Part shown: one piece after another, positions 26,135-35,302 of the stretch
Layout: every line of letters starts with the position of its first letter
Position numbering within the stretch: the first letter of the stretch is position 1
DNA from: an uncultured Bacteroidales bacterium
GTDB lineage: Bacteria; Bacteroidota; Bacteroidia; Bacteroidales; FEN-979
Length of the DNA: 58,257 nucleotides
Assembly (NCBI GenBank): GCA_903875045.1
Contig: CAIQUS010000073.1
Location: 1 to 58,257, forward strand
Direction: 5' to 3'
Made by a program: the position numbers and the translations under genes
Notes under the pieces: model-generated
Told to the model about the DNA's origin: nothing
What the model saw: only the letters and a program-made list of their open reading frames with translations
Database searches by the model: none

Positions 26135-26917
26135 ATGATATCACCAACAATACTTACTGAATTAATTTCGGGAAAACTGGTCATCACAGTTAACCGACCG
26201 GCTCAGATGAATGCATTAAATAAAGAGACATTGAAGGCGTTAGAACATGCAATATTATCAGTCTATGCTTCCGATAATATCAGAGGTGCGATCCTAACAG
26301 GGCAAGGTTTCAAATCTTTTATCGCGGGAGCAGATATCAATGAGTTTATTGGCCTTACACCAGAAAAAGGATGGGATTTAAGCGTTAACGGTCAACGTGT
26401 CCTAAAACTGATTGAAGATTGTCCAAAACCTTTTATTGCAGCAGTCAATGGCTTCGCGCTTGGAGGAGGATGCGAAATAGCCATGGCCTGTCATTTACGT
26501 ATTGCTTCTGAAAATGCCAAATTCGGTCAACCCGAAGTTAATCTTGGGATCATTCCCGGTTATGGTGGCACCCAAAGGCTGATTCAATTGATCGGTAAAA
26601 CCAGGGCAATGGAACTAATGCTAACCACTGATATGATTTCAGCCCGGCAGGCAGAAACCTATGGCCTGGTTAACCAGGTTACTTCATCTGAAGAACTTAT
26701 GGACAAAGCTCATCAGATTCTTGATAAAATTCTACTCAGATCACCAGTAGCAATTTCTGGCATAATTAATTCTGTTAATGCCTATTTTTCAGAAGGAATT
26801 GATGGATATATTAATGAAGCTGAGGAATTTAAAAAATGTTTTACAAAAAATGATTTTATTGAAGGCGTGAATGCTTTTATTGAAAAGAGAAAACCAAATT
26901 TCTATAAGAAAATGTAG
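26135..26917 (+). CDS. Enoyl-CoA hydratase/crotonase family protein
   Basis: 260 residues, full-length crotonase. Oxyanion-hole segments FIAGADINEF near 67-76 and NGFALGGGCEIA near 109-120 are present, as are both candidate catalytic glutamates (in GGGCE and in GQPEVNLGIIPG near 137). These two acids are typical of true hydratases, which convert crotonyl-CoA to 3-hydroxybutyryl-CoA. It is odd inside a polysaccharide locus. It may feed hydroxyacyl groups to the adjacent acyltransferases, or be an unrelated passenger. AT-rich like the two genes upstream. Confidence 0.88.
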   Translation: MISPTILTELISGKLVITVNRPAQMNALNKETLKALEHAILSVYASDNIRGAILTGQGFKSFIAGADINEFIGLTPEKGWDLSVNGQRVLKLIEDCPKPFIAAVNGFALGGGCEIAMACHLRIASENAKFGQPEVNLGIIPGYGGTQRLIQLIGKTRAMELMLTTDMISARQAETYGLVNQVTSSEELMDKAHQILDKILLRSPVAISGIINSVNAYFSEGIDGYINEAEEFKKCFTKNDFIEGVNAFIEKRKPNFYKKM

Positions 26918-27059
26918 TATTCTTAAGGGAACCCATTAACAGGACCGATTTTATATTTTTTTCTAACATCACTTATTATATTACAGCAGCGCTTTAGTGA
27001 TACCTGTGACTTTTGCAAATCGTTTTAGAATTCAGACAAAATAGATCATTATACTATCA

Positions 27060-27143
27060 ATGAATTCAGCAAATACGGATACGACAAACCATATATTAAT
27101 AGAATTAAAAGATACAGGCAAACACTATGGCAATATCTATTGA
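27060..27143 (+). pseudogene. Possible remnant of an ABC-transporter ATPase N-terminus
   Basis: A 27-codon frame (ATG 27060 to TGA 27143) reads ...HILIELKDTGKHYGNIY, closely like the first strand and A-loop Tyr of sugar-type ABC ATPases (consensus LIELKNIxKxYGxxxAL). Nothing after it continues the domain; the frame stops where the Wzy gene begins. It may be a scar of a recombination event, or chance similarity. Confidence 0.35.
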
Positions 27144-28419
27144 AAATCATTTAAGACGTTACGGGATGCTCGATATCGGATTTATCATGTATATCCTTTA
27201 TTTTATCAGTCCCCTTACGTTCGAACTCTTCAATTTCTCGATTGTCCGGCTTTCTCATCTGTTACTCGCACTTGGGTTGATCACAATTGGCACGGTCTGG
27301 CTTTTTTTTCGGGATCATTCAGACTATCTGATAAAACCGACCGCCCGATTCTATGTTTTATTCATAGCTTTCGCTATTTTAGCGATTCTGGCAAAAAGTA
27401 TCTTCCTTGATAAAAACGATTTTAACCTCATGTATGTCGACCTTGAATCTGCATTGCTTTTTCTTTGCGGTTTGATGTTCGGAGTAAACAGGCAGAATTG
27501 GAATTACATCATAAGATTGTACCTGTGGATTCTGATCATCGGCATCATTACCAACCTGTTGGCCATTCCATTTCTTCAGTCACTCGGACGGACCGATGCG
27601 GAAAATTCACTTCTGAATAAAATGCAGGGATTACTTTTCCCGGCTACCTTCTTTATCTACCTTGTTCCATTCTCCCCGAAGAAAACCCGGTTCGTCTATC
27701 TGGTAGCATTTATCCTGTTGTTCGTTGATCAGTTGCTCTTCCAGAAACGGCTTCCGATATTGCGTATCCTGACCACCATCGTGGTTTTCTCGATCATGAT
27801 GTCGGGTTTCCGGAAGACTCCGGGGTTGAATTACATAGTCAATGTGATGCGAAACAGCCTCTTGCTTTTAGGAGTTATCAGCATTGTCGTTCTGATCGCG
27901 GTCATGGCCGGGTTTAATCTCGACCAATCGTATTCCAATCTGATGCATCGGTTTACCTCATCCGGCTCAGTAGCTCAAACAGCTATCGAAGACGGACGAT
28001 ACCAGCTCGCACTCAATGTTTTTTACAAAATCATCGCGTCGGGCAATTTTCTCTTTGGCCAGGGTTTCGGTGGCGTACTCTCAGGGGGAATGATCTACTG
28101 GACCTTGGAAACTTCAAGCAGTATCCAGAAGTTTTCAACCAACTCAATTGAAGTTGGTCAAATCTGGCCGATTTGGAAAGGGGGAATTATATTCTGGCTG
28201 GTAATTACATTCACCTTCCTTTATGGCATTTTCAGGTTCAAGTCAACGAAGGGAAATTATCTGGCTATGTCATGCTGGGCTTTTTCGCTGATCACCTGGT
28301 TATTCTTTTTCGGGGAGAATTTCTGGCACACACCCCTGTTCGTTTTTCTCATCGGTTGCTGCCTCGGGTACCTGCTCAACCGGAATCTGGCCCCCGATAA
28401 CACGCTGAACAGAACCTAA
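27127..28419 (+). CDS. Wzy-like O-antigen polymerase/ligase membrane protein
   Basis: 430 residues with about 11-12 hydrophobic segments and a larger loop around 270-340 (SYSNLMHRFTSSGSVAQT onward), the layout of Wzy/WaaL-type enzymes. Wzy polymerises flipped repeat units in the periplasm. A GQGFGG motif near 312 fits the G-x-G-x-G-like segment often seen before the second half. Sequences of this family diverge strongly, so the call rests on topology and context with the Wzx gene 3.5 kb upstream. It starts 209 bp after the crotonase. Confidence 0.7.
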   Translation: MAISIENHLRRYGMLDIGFIMYILYFISPLTFELFNFSIVRLSHLLLALGLITIGTVWLFFRDHSDYLIKPTARFYVLFIAFAILAILAKSIFLDKNDFNLMYVDLESALLFLCGLMFGVNRQNWNYIIRLYLWILIIGIITNLLAIPFLQSLGRTDAENSLLNKMQGLLFPATFFIYLVPFSPKKTRFVYLVAFILLFVDQLLFQKRLPILRILTTIVVFSIMMSGFRKTPGLNYIVNVMRNSLLLLGVISIVVLIAVMAGFNLDQSYSNLMHRFTSSGSVAQTAIEDGRYQLALNVFYKIIASGNFLFGQGFGGVLSGGMIYWTLETSSSIQKFSTNSIEVGQIWPIWKGGIIFWLVITFTFLYGIFRFKSTKGNYLAMSCWAFSLITWLFFFGENFWHTPLFVFLIGCCLGYLLNRNLAPDNTLNRT

Positions 28420-28448
28420 TCACTCATAAATTCTCTGACAACCATTGT

Positions 28449-29555
28449 ATGAAGATCCTGTTAGCCATTGATAACCTTCTCGGAGGCGGCAAGGAAAGGC
28501 AATTTGTTGAACTTGTGAAAGGACTGAGCCAACGCAGCGACTTTACGTTGCAAGTGGTGGTCTTCTATTCCGAGTTCCATTATAAAAATATTTTCAACCT
28601 TGGTGTCCGTGTTACGGTCATTGACAAAAAAGAGTGGTTCGGCATCAAAGGATTTATAAAATTGTTTCAACTTCTGAATCGGTTTAAACCCGACCTTGTT
28701 CATAGCTGGCACCCACTCATATCATTATTTCTGCTACCATTTAAGCCATTCTTCGGCTTTAGGTTCATAGAAGGTTCGGTGAGATCAGCTGCACCAAAAA
28801 ATAAACACAAATGGTTTGACTACCATGCGACCAGAATATCCTCCTTCCTTGCGCAGGCAACTGTTGCCAACTCAAAAGCTGGCCTGGCTGCGTTCAAAAT
28901 AAAAAACGCTCCCCGGTTTATTTATAACGGGTTTGATCTCGGTCGTATTGAAGGGCTGAGCAAAGTGCCGGCAATTTCAGCAAATGCAGAAATAGCCGGA
29001 ACGATCAGGATTGGGATGGTGGGTAACTTCACTGATAATAAAGATTATGACACTTTTTTTTCTGCTGCTGAATGTCTCATGGAATCTTATCACTATTTAA
29101 ATTTCTATAGTATTGGTGATGGACCCGGCATTGGTATGTTCCGGGCCAAGTATAAAGATTCCCAATCTATCCACTTGCTTGGAAAAATCATTGAGGTTGA
29201 AAAATTTATAAGCGAATTCGACATCTGCGTTCTTTGTTCCACTGAATATGGCGAGGGGATATCTAATTCAATTCTCGAGTACATGTCACTCAGGAAACCT
29301 GTTATTGCACTGGATTGTCCAGGAAACCGGGAGGTCATTGAAGAAGAGGTATCTGGCCTTTTTTATACATTAAGGGATTCTGTATCACTATCCAGGCAAA
29401 TTGAAAGGCTCATAGTGAATCCGGAACTACGGGAAAAACTGGGAGCCGCAGGATTTGGAACCCTGATAACACGGTTCTCTTTTGAAACCATGATCACAGC
29501 ATACGCATCATTATATAATGAGGTAACAACGATTAACGACAACAAAATCGTCTAA
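28449..29555 (+). CDS. Glycosyltransferase family 4
   Basis: 368 residues, GT-B fold. N-terminal glycine loop DNLLGGGKERQFVEL (8-22), then RIGMVGNFTDNKDYDTF near 193, YSIGDGPG near 222, and the nucleotide-sugar loop CSTEYGEGISNSILEYMSL near 262-280 that carries the E-x7-E motif. It probably adds one hexose of the repeat unit; donor unknown. AsnB begins 3 bp after its stop codon, so the two are tightly co-transcribed. Confidence 0.85.
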   Translation: MKILLAIDNLLGGGKERQFVELVKGLSQRSDFTLQVVVFYSEFHYKNIFNLGVRVTVIDKKEWFGIKGFIKLFQLLNRFKPDLVHSWHPLISLFLLPFKPFFGFRFIEGSVRSAAPKNKHKWFDYHATRISSFLAQATVANSKAGLAAFKIKNAPRFIYNGFDLGRIEGLSKVPAISANAEIAGTIRIGMVGNFTDNKDYDTFFSAAECLMESYHYLNFYSIGDGPGIGMFRAKYKDSQSIHLLGKIIEVEKFISEFDICVLCSTEYGEGISNSILEYMSLRKPVIALDCPGNREVIEEEVSGLFYTLRDSVSLSRQIERLIVNPELREKLGAAGFGTLITRFSFETMITAYASLYNEVTTINDNKIV

Positions 29556-29558
29556 ACT

Positions 29559-31433
29559 ATGTGTGGTATTTGTGGGTACCTTCATTTTGACCGGGAACGG
29601 CCATCTGAATTTGGTGTTATTAAAAAAATGGCTGACAGGCTGATCCACCGGGGGCCAGACGGTGAAGGATTCCATTTGCACAGGAACCTGGCCCTTGGAC
29701 ACAGGAGGCTTGCCATCATAGATCCGGCTTTGGGGCATCAGCCCATGTACAATGATGACAAATCAATTGCCATTGTGTTCAATGGCGAGATTTACAATTA
29801 TCTTGAACTACGGTCAGAACTTGAAACTCTTGGCCATCATTTCAAAACAGCCTCCGATACGGAGGTGATCATCAGGGGATATGAACAATGGGGCACTGGG
29901 TGTCTGGAAAAATTTAATGGGGCATGGGCATTTACAATTTGGGACAACCTTCAGCAACGACTTTTCATTGCCCGTGACCGTATCGGGGAAAAGCCTCTTT
30001 TCTATGGCGAATGGGACAACACCTTTATTTTTGGTTCAGAAATTAAAAGTATTCTTCAATATGGAATACCTGTTGTTCCAAATACCGAAATGCTTAAAAT
30101 TTATCTCTCTCTGGGATATATACCTGCGCCTCATACTTATTTCAATGGTATCCACAAGCTTATGCCAGGCCATTTTATGCTGGTCACCGACCGGGTCAGC
30201 ATTCATAAATACTGGGATCTGCCCGATATCGACGAAAAAGATTTAATTACCAATAAGTCTGATGTTTATGAAACATTTAATGCCTTACTGAACGACTCTG
30301 TCAAATTGAGGATGAGGAGCGATGTGCCTTTCGGTGCCATGCTCAGCGGGGGACTCGATTCATCCGCAATTGTCAGCATCATGTCGGCACTCAGCCCGTT
30401 TCCTGTTGAGACCTTCACTGTTGGCTATAAAGAAAAAGCATACGATGAAAGGAACCTGGCAGCTATGGTTGCTTCTGCCTATCATTGCAACTACAACGAA
30501 CTTCTTGTATCGGCAAAAATGATTGAGGAGATGTACGAGAAAGTCCTTAACCATTTTGATGAACCTTACGGCGACTCCTCTTCCATTGCAGCCGGGCTGG
30601 TGTCGAGACTTGCCTCACAGAAGGTGAAAATGGTTCTTACCGGTGATGGAGGTGACGAAGTCTTGTCTGGTTACACCATGTACCAGGGTGAAAAATTCGC
30701 CCGATATTATGGAAAACTCCCTGCTTGGCTACGTGCAGGGAACAGGTGGGCCACAAATACGCTGATGGCAATCTCAAGCTCTGCGATGACAATTAAATTA
30801 GACCGCATCGCGGAGATATTATCTTCCTCCGAAACCGATTTCATTTCCCGTTTGATACAAAAAGCTGCCTGGTCTGACCCTGAAATCATCGACAGGTTAT
30901 TACCAGCCGGCAACCACTATTATAACATCCGCGATTTTTTTACCGACTTTTATCGTGGCAACCGGTTCACCGGTAACATGTATAAGCTGATGCAGTACAA
31001 CTTCAAACTCTCCCTTCCAGATGACATGCTTACCAAGGTTGACCGAATGAGCATGGCATTTTCGCTCGAAGCAAGGGTCCCGTTTCTCGATCACAGGCTT
31101 ATCGAATATATGTACCAGGTTGACATGAAAATAAAAATGCAGGGATTTGAAAGAAAATCAGTACTGCGAAGGACCCTCGACAGCCGGATGCCGCCACCCC
31201 TGATGCGTGCCGCCAAAAAAGGATTTGCACTTCCACTGAAAGATTGGTATAAAAACAGTGTACTGAAGGCTCAGGTAGCAAAACTAAGTAATGCCGGCTG
31301 GATCGGAGATTCTTCGATTATCAGGCAAATTCTTGATGACAATGCCTCATCACGAAAAGATTATGGAAACCTTTTGTTCATGCTTTCCATATACAATTTC
31401 TGGCTTGAAAAACATGGAATCTCCTCCCATTAA
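29559..31433 (+). CDS. asnB: Asparagine synthase (glutamine-hydrolysing) family
   Basis: 624 residues. N-terminal class-II glutaminase domain with nucleophile Cys2 (MCGICGYLHF), RHRGPDGEGF-like segment (IHRGPDGEG), and FNGEIYNY; C-terminal ATP-pyrophosphatase domain with SGGLDSSAI near 267 and TGDGGDEVLSGY near 363. In polysaccharide loci members such as WbpS amidate uronic acids rather than make asparagine. Here UDP-GalNAcA is the likely product of the TviB/TviC-type genes, so amidated uronate is a reasonable inference. It overlaps the next glycosyltransferase by 20 bp. Confidence 0.9.
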   Translation: MCGICGYLHFDRERPSEFGVIKKMADRLIHRGPDGEGFHLHRNLALGHRRLAIIDPALGHQPMYNDDKSIAIVFNGEIYNYLELRSELETLGHHFKTASDTEVIIRGYEQWGTGCLEKFNGAWAFTIWDNLQQRLFIARDRIGEKPLFYGEWDNTFIFGSEIKSILQYGIPVVPNTEMLKIYLSLGYIPAPHTYFNGIHKLMPGHFMLVTDRVSIHKYWDLPDIDEKDLITNKSDVYETFNALLNDSVKLRMRSDVPFGAMLSGGLDSSAIVSIMSALSPFPVETFTVGYKEKAYDERNLAAMVASAYHCNYNELLVSAKMIEEMYEKVLNHFDEPYGDSSSIAAGLVSRLASQKVKMVLTGDGGDEVLSGYTMYQGEKFARYYGKLPAWLRAGNRWATNTLMAISSSAMTIKLDRIAEILSSSETDFISRLIQKAAWSDPEIIDRLLPAGNHYYNIRDFFTDFYRGNRFTGNMYKLMQYNFKLSLPDDMLTKVDRMSMAFSLEARVPFLDHRLIEYMYQVDMKIKMQGFERKSVLRRTLDSRMPPPLMRAAKKGFALPLKDWYKNSVLKAQVAKLSNAGWIGDSSIIRQILDDNASSRKDYGNLLFMLSIYNFWLEKHGISSH

Positions 31434-32535
31434 GATACTCATGGGAATCCCCGTTCCTGGCAGGGCAGGGGGTCCACCTACTCATCTTCCATTCCTTGTC
31501 GAATATTTTGAACGTCATCCGGGCTTTTCAATCCGCACTTTTTATTACGGAAGAACGTCTGACAAGGATGAAAATATGTTATACAAACTTGTCAATACTA
31601 TTTCAACCCTGCTCAGATTTATGATTCATCTTGGGACATTCCGACCCGATATTGTCCACATTAATACAGCCTTTGATAAAATGTCGCTCATGAGGGATGT
31701 TCCGTTTTCTCTTGTTTGCCTGCTCACCAGACAAAGATTGCTGTTTAAACTTCATGGGAGCCTGTCTGAACTGATCTTCACAAGGAACAGATTCTATGGA
31801 TTCATGATCAGATTGCTATTTTCCGGCGCCAAAAAAGTAGGTGTGCTAAGTCAGATCGAAAAGGAAGAATTTGCCTCGCGTTTCACCCCAAGTAAGATGA
31901 TTGTCGTAAAAAATATTGTCAGCCCGTTAACAGGAAAGACCAGACCCATCAATTTTTCTCGTCAACCCGGAAAAACCTATGGAATTTGGATTTCCCGTCT
32001 TGTGAAGGAAAAAGGAATCGATGATATTCTGAATGCATTACCACTGATCCTGCATCATATTCCTGATTTTGTTTTGGTCGTGGCCGGCGATGGCCCCTAT
32101 CTCGAAGAGGCACAAACCAGGGCCAGGGAACTGGGGTTAACTGGGCATATTGATTGGGTGGGCAAAATCGAGAATACATCCGTAGAAGCCTTGCTTAAAT
32201 CAGCCGACATTTATATTTTCACGTCGTATTTCCCCGAAGGGATGCCTATGTCGCTGATTGAAGCTGTTAAATGCGGTCTGCCAGTCATCACAACCAGAAT
32301 CCGGTTTGCCCAGGATCATTTTAAGGATGGTGTCAATTGCTTGTTTTATGATAAAACAGACCACAATGCACTGTCTGAAAAAATCATCAGATTAGTTTCC
32401 GACCCGGTTGTCAGAAATCGGATGATTGTCAGCAACAAAGGCTTCCTTTCTCAATTTTCCCAGGAAGTGGTAGGTAAAGAATTCGAGTCCATTTATGCAT
32501 CCATGATGGATAATAAACAAAGGGTGCAGGTATAA
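31414..32535 (+). CDS. Glycosyltransferase family 4
   Basis: 373 residues from ATG 31414, overlapping the AsnB end by 20 bp; ATG 31441 is an alternative. An open frame from 31291 would overlap AsnB by 143 bp and its extra residues resemble nothing. GT-B features: GIPVPGRAGGPPTHLPF at the N-terminus (glycine loop), YGIWISRLVKEKGIDDIL near 187, VVAGDGPYLEEA near 221, and FTSYFPEGMPMSLIEAVKCG near 270-289 with the E-x7-E loop. Donor unknown. Confidence 0.85.
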   Translation: MESPPIKILMGIPVPGRAGGPPTHLPFLVEYFERHPGFSIRTFYYGRTSDKDENMLYKLVNTISTLLRFMIHLGTFRPDIVHINTAFDKMSLMRDVPFSLVCLLTRQRLLFKLHGSLSELIFTRNRFYGFMIRLLFSGAKKVGVLSQIEKEEFASRFTPSKMIVVKNIVSPLTGKTRPINFSRQPGKTYGIWISRLVKEKGIDDILNALPLILHHIPDFVLVVAGDGPYLEEAQTRARELGLTGHIDWVGKIENTSVEALLKSADIYIFTSYFPEGMPMSLIEAVKCGLPVITTRIRFAQDHFKDGVNCLFYDKTDHNALSEKIIRLVSDPVVRNRMIVSNKGFLSQFSQEVVGKEFESIYASMMDNKQRVQV

Positions 32536-32543
32536 ATATTTCG

Positions 32544-33887
32544 ATGATGAATCCCGAACTTGTTACAATATACCCAGGAGTTTCATACCAGGATATAGCT
32601 GATATTGATTTTTCCGGGTTATTTGATGTAATCGAACCCGGTAATATCGTTACGGTAAAACCCAATTGGGTAAAGGAATCCCACGCATACAGGAAAGATG
32701 AGTGGGAACAGGTGATCACGCATCCTTCACTCCTTACCCGCATCATACGTGAAGTTGTTCTGAAACTGAATACTCACGGGACCATCCGTGTGATTGACGG
32801 TCCTCATTTTGATGCATCATACAGTGCAATTATCGCACATTATCCTGTTGAACAATGGAAAACGTTCGTGGAGGGAACACAAATCATCCTTGAGATTACA
32901 GACCTTCGCGATGAGGAGTTCACCATGCAGGATGAAATAGTCATCAAAAAAAAGGCTCTGCCCGGAGATCCCAGAGGCAGTGTTTTGTTCAACCTGAAGG
33001 ATGATGAAAGTTGCTTTTTTAACCACAACAAATCGGCCAGGGGGTATTATGGGGCATATTATGACATTACCGAAACCAATCGCGCCCATGATGGGAAGAA
33101 CAATCTTTATAAGCTCTCCAGGTCGGTGATTGAATCAGATGTTTTCATCAATGTTCCAAAGTTGAAAACACATAAAAAAGCAGGAATCACCTGTTGTTTG
33201 AAAAATCTCGTCGGCATCAATACCTATCGAAACTATCTCCCGCATCATTCGGAAGGTGGTCCGGCGCAGGGTGGCGATCAGTTCCCCTCCGAAAACATCA
33301 ATGCGAGGCTCGAAGGTCCTGTTGTGGCATATGTCAAGCAGAAATTCCTGGCAGCAGATTCGCATCTTACCTTATTCAGGTATCTTAAAATTATAAGCAG
33401 ATTTTTCCTCGGTGACACGAATAAGGTGGTACGCAGCGGAAACTGGCATGGCAACGATACCATGTGGAGAACCATCATTGACCTGAATAAACTTCTTTTA
33501 TACGGCAATGCATCAGGAGAACTGCCTTCCGGGCAATTTCCAGCATCAAAAAAATACATCGGTATTGTAGATGGTATTATTGCAGGAGAAGGAAATGGTC
33601 CAATGGCACCCGATTCGGTCAATCTTCACACATTGATTGCAGGAACAAATCCGGTGGCCATTGATGCAGTATGCGCATGTCTGATGGGATTTGATCCGTC
33701 AAAAATACCTTCCATAAAAAATGCATTCGGCATTGAGAAATTTCCGATTGCACCGTTTTCTTTTCAGGATATCAGGATCGGTACGGGTGAAAAACAATTT
33801 CAACTCTCTGAGTTGCCTCAAAAGTACATACACCAATTTGTTCCTCATTTTGGCTGGAAAAACTTTATCGAAGCCAACAACAAATAA
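32544..33887 (+). CDS. DUF362-domain protein
   Basis: 447 residues, cytoplasmic by sequence. DUF362 hallmarks: VKPNWVKESH near 39-48, VINVPKLKTHKKAGITCCLKN with the conserved KTH-x-AG-T-KN pattern near 205-222, and NPVAIDAVCACLMGFDPSKI near 370-390. The function of the domain is unknown; members occur with Fe-S domains but no ferredoxin cysteines are seen here. In this locus it sits between a glycosyltransferase and a CapK-like ligase, an arrangement I recall from other Bacteroidota polysaccharide loci. No role can be assigned. Confidence 0.8.
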   Translation: MMNPELVTIYPGVSYQDIADIDFSGLFDVIEPGNIVTVKPNWVKESHAYRKDEWEQVITHPSLLTRIIREVVLKLNTHGTIRVIDGPHFDASYSAIIAHYPVEQWKTFVEGTQIILEITDLRDEEFTMQDEIVIKKKALPGDPRGSVLFNLKDDESCFFNHNKSARGYYGAYYDITETNRAHDGKNNLYKLSRSVIESDVFINVPKLKTHKKAGITCCLKNLVGINTYRNYLPHHSEGGPAQGGDQFPSENINARLEGPVVAYVKQKFLAADSHLTLFRYLKIISRFFLGDTNKVVRSGNWHGNDTMWRTIIDLNKLLLYGNASGELPSGQFPASKKYIGIVDGIIAGEGNGPMAPDSVNLHTLIAGTNPVAIDAVCACLMGFDPSKIPSIKNAFGIEKFPIAPFSFQDIRIGTGEKQFQLSELPQKYIHQFVPHFGWKNFIEANNK

Positions 33888-33898
33888 AATAATTCTGC

Positions 33899-35302
33899 AT
33901 GGCTTACGGTAATCCCTTTTTCCAGAATATATTTTATAATTCACCCGGATCGGTAAAAAACCTGTTTGCAACCTTTTTTGAGTTACGTTCACATCGTTCC
34001 AATTATGGCACGTTTTATCATCAATTTTCTGATTACCTGAAAAAGTCGGCCACCAGTTCCTCTGACGAAGTTATTTCAAAACAGCGGCATCACCTGGTTG
34101 ATTTTCTTAAATTTGCCAGCCAACACACTCTTTATTACAAAACATTATTTCAGGAAAATGGATTTGATCCGTACCGGGAAGATGCTTTGTCAAAACTGGA
34201 GGATATCCCATTGCTTACCAAAGAGATTATCCGAAAGAACTTCGATAGTATCATTACAACCAAAACACTTCCATATCCAGTTAAATGGCGGCACACCAGC
34301 GGAACAACAGGTGCCGGATTGAGGTTCCCGGAAACAATGAATACACTCCAGGAATATCATGCCATCCGGGATCTTCAGTTTGCCTGGGCAACTAACATTC
34401 ACGACCGGAAACCACGAGTTGCTGTTCTGGCAGGGCATCCGGTTACAAAACCTTCCCGCACCAAACCTCCATTCTGGGTGGTTGAGGCCTATTCCTCCAA
34501 ACTAATCCTGTCCTCGGTTAACATCTCGGAAAACACAATAAAATATTATATCCGGGCGCTCGAAAAGTTCAAACCCGATATTCTGAACGGGTATCCCTCC
34601 GCAATTAACCTTTTGGCAGATGCTGTGCTTGAAAAGGGCCTGCATGTTGAAATACCCTCGATCGTTACCAGCTCTGAAAGTCTGCTGGATTATCAAAAAG
34701 CCAAATTCGAGAAAGCATTTCATGCAAAAGTCTTTGACTTTTATGGAAACACCGAAAAATGCGGTTACATTTTAACCTGCCCCCATGGGCGGAAACACCT
34801 TCTGTTGCAAAGTGGATTTCATGAGTTCAAAGGGGACCAGCTGATTTCCACAAATCTATCCAATTATGCTTTTCCTTTTATCCGTTATCAGACATCGGAT
34901 CTTATAAAAAAATCGTCTGATGGGTCATGCCCATGCGGTTTTCCCGGCATCCTGGTCGAAACAATTCTGGGAAGGATGGAGGATTATATTGTCACCAAAG
35001 AGGGTGCTTTGGTCGGGAGGTTGGACCATATCTTTAAAGATGCTTTACACGTAAGGGAAGCACAGATAATTCAGGAGAAAGCGGGGGAGATCATCCTTAG
35101 AATTGTTAAGGAAAGTGGTTTTACCTCCATGGAAGAAAATATGATCCTGAAGGAGACTGAAAACAGGTTGGGTGCTTCTACGTTGGTCATGGTTCAGTAT
35201 GTTGATTCTATCCCAAGAGAACAAAACGGCAAATTCCGGTTTGTGATTTCTTCCATCAATCAGAAAATCTCCTCCTCTCAAAACCTGAAAGTCAATGATT
35301 GA
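33899..35302 (+). CDS. CapK/PaaK-like adenylate-forming protein
   Basis: 467 residues of the phenylacetate-CoA ligase-like branch of the ANL superfamily, called CapK in capsule loci. Visible: the P-loop HTSGTTGAGLRFP near 125-137 (family TSGTTG), NGYPSAINLLAD near 226, FDFYGNTEKCGY near 279-290 (adenine-site YG-x-TE), and RYQTSD near 330 as the ribose-binding Asp. Such proteins activate a carboxylate as an adenylate, then perhaps a thioester or amide. It overlaps the next gene by 8 bp. The substrate could be an amino acid or acyl group placed on the polymer. Confidence 0.85.
   Translation: MAYGNPFFQNIFYNSPGSVKNLFATFFELRSHRSNYGTFYHQFSDYLKKSATSSSDEVISKQRHHLVDFLKFASQHTLYYKTLFQENGFDPYREDALSKLEDIPLLTKEIIRKNFDSIITTKTLPYPVKWRHTSGTTGAGLRFPETMNTLQEYHAIRDLQFAWATNIHDRKPRVAVLAGHPVTKPSRTKPPFWVVEAYSSKLILSSVNISENTIKYYIRALEKFKPDILNGYPSAINLLADAVLEKGLHVEIPSIVTSSESLLDYQKAKFEKAFHAKVFDFYGNTEKCGYILTCPHGRKHLLLQSGFHEFKGDQLISTNLSNYAFPFIRYQTSDLIKKSSDGSCPCGFPGILVETILGRMEDYIVTKEGALVGRLDHIFKDALHVREAQIIQEKAGEIILRIVKESGFTSMEENMILKETENRLGASTLVMVQYVDSIPREQNGKFRFVISSINQKISSSQNLKVND

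Noticed and set aside
24253-26917. Mobile element carrying the AT-rich genes
   Set aside because: No transposase, integrase, terminal repeats or tRNA site seen; only composition differs.
31291-31413. N-terminal extension of the glycosyltransferase after AsnB
   Set aside because: Overlaps AsnB coding sequence and shows no GT4 similarity; start at 31414 chosen.
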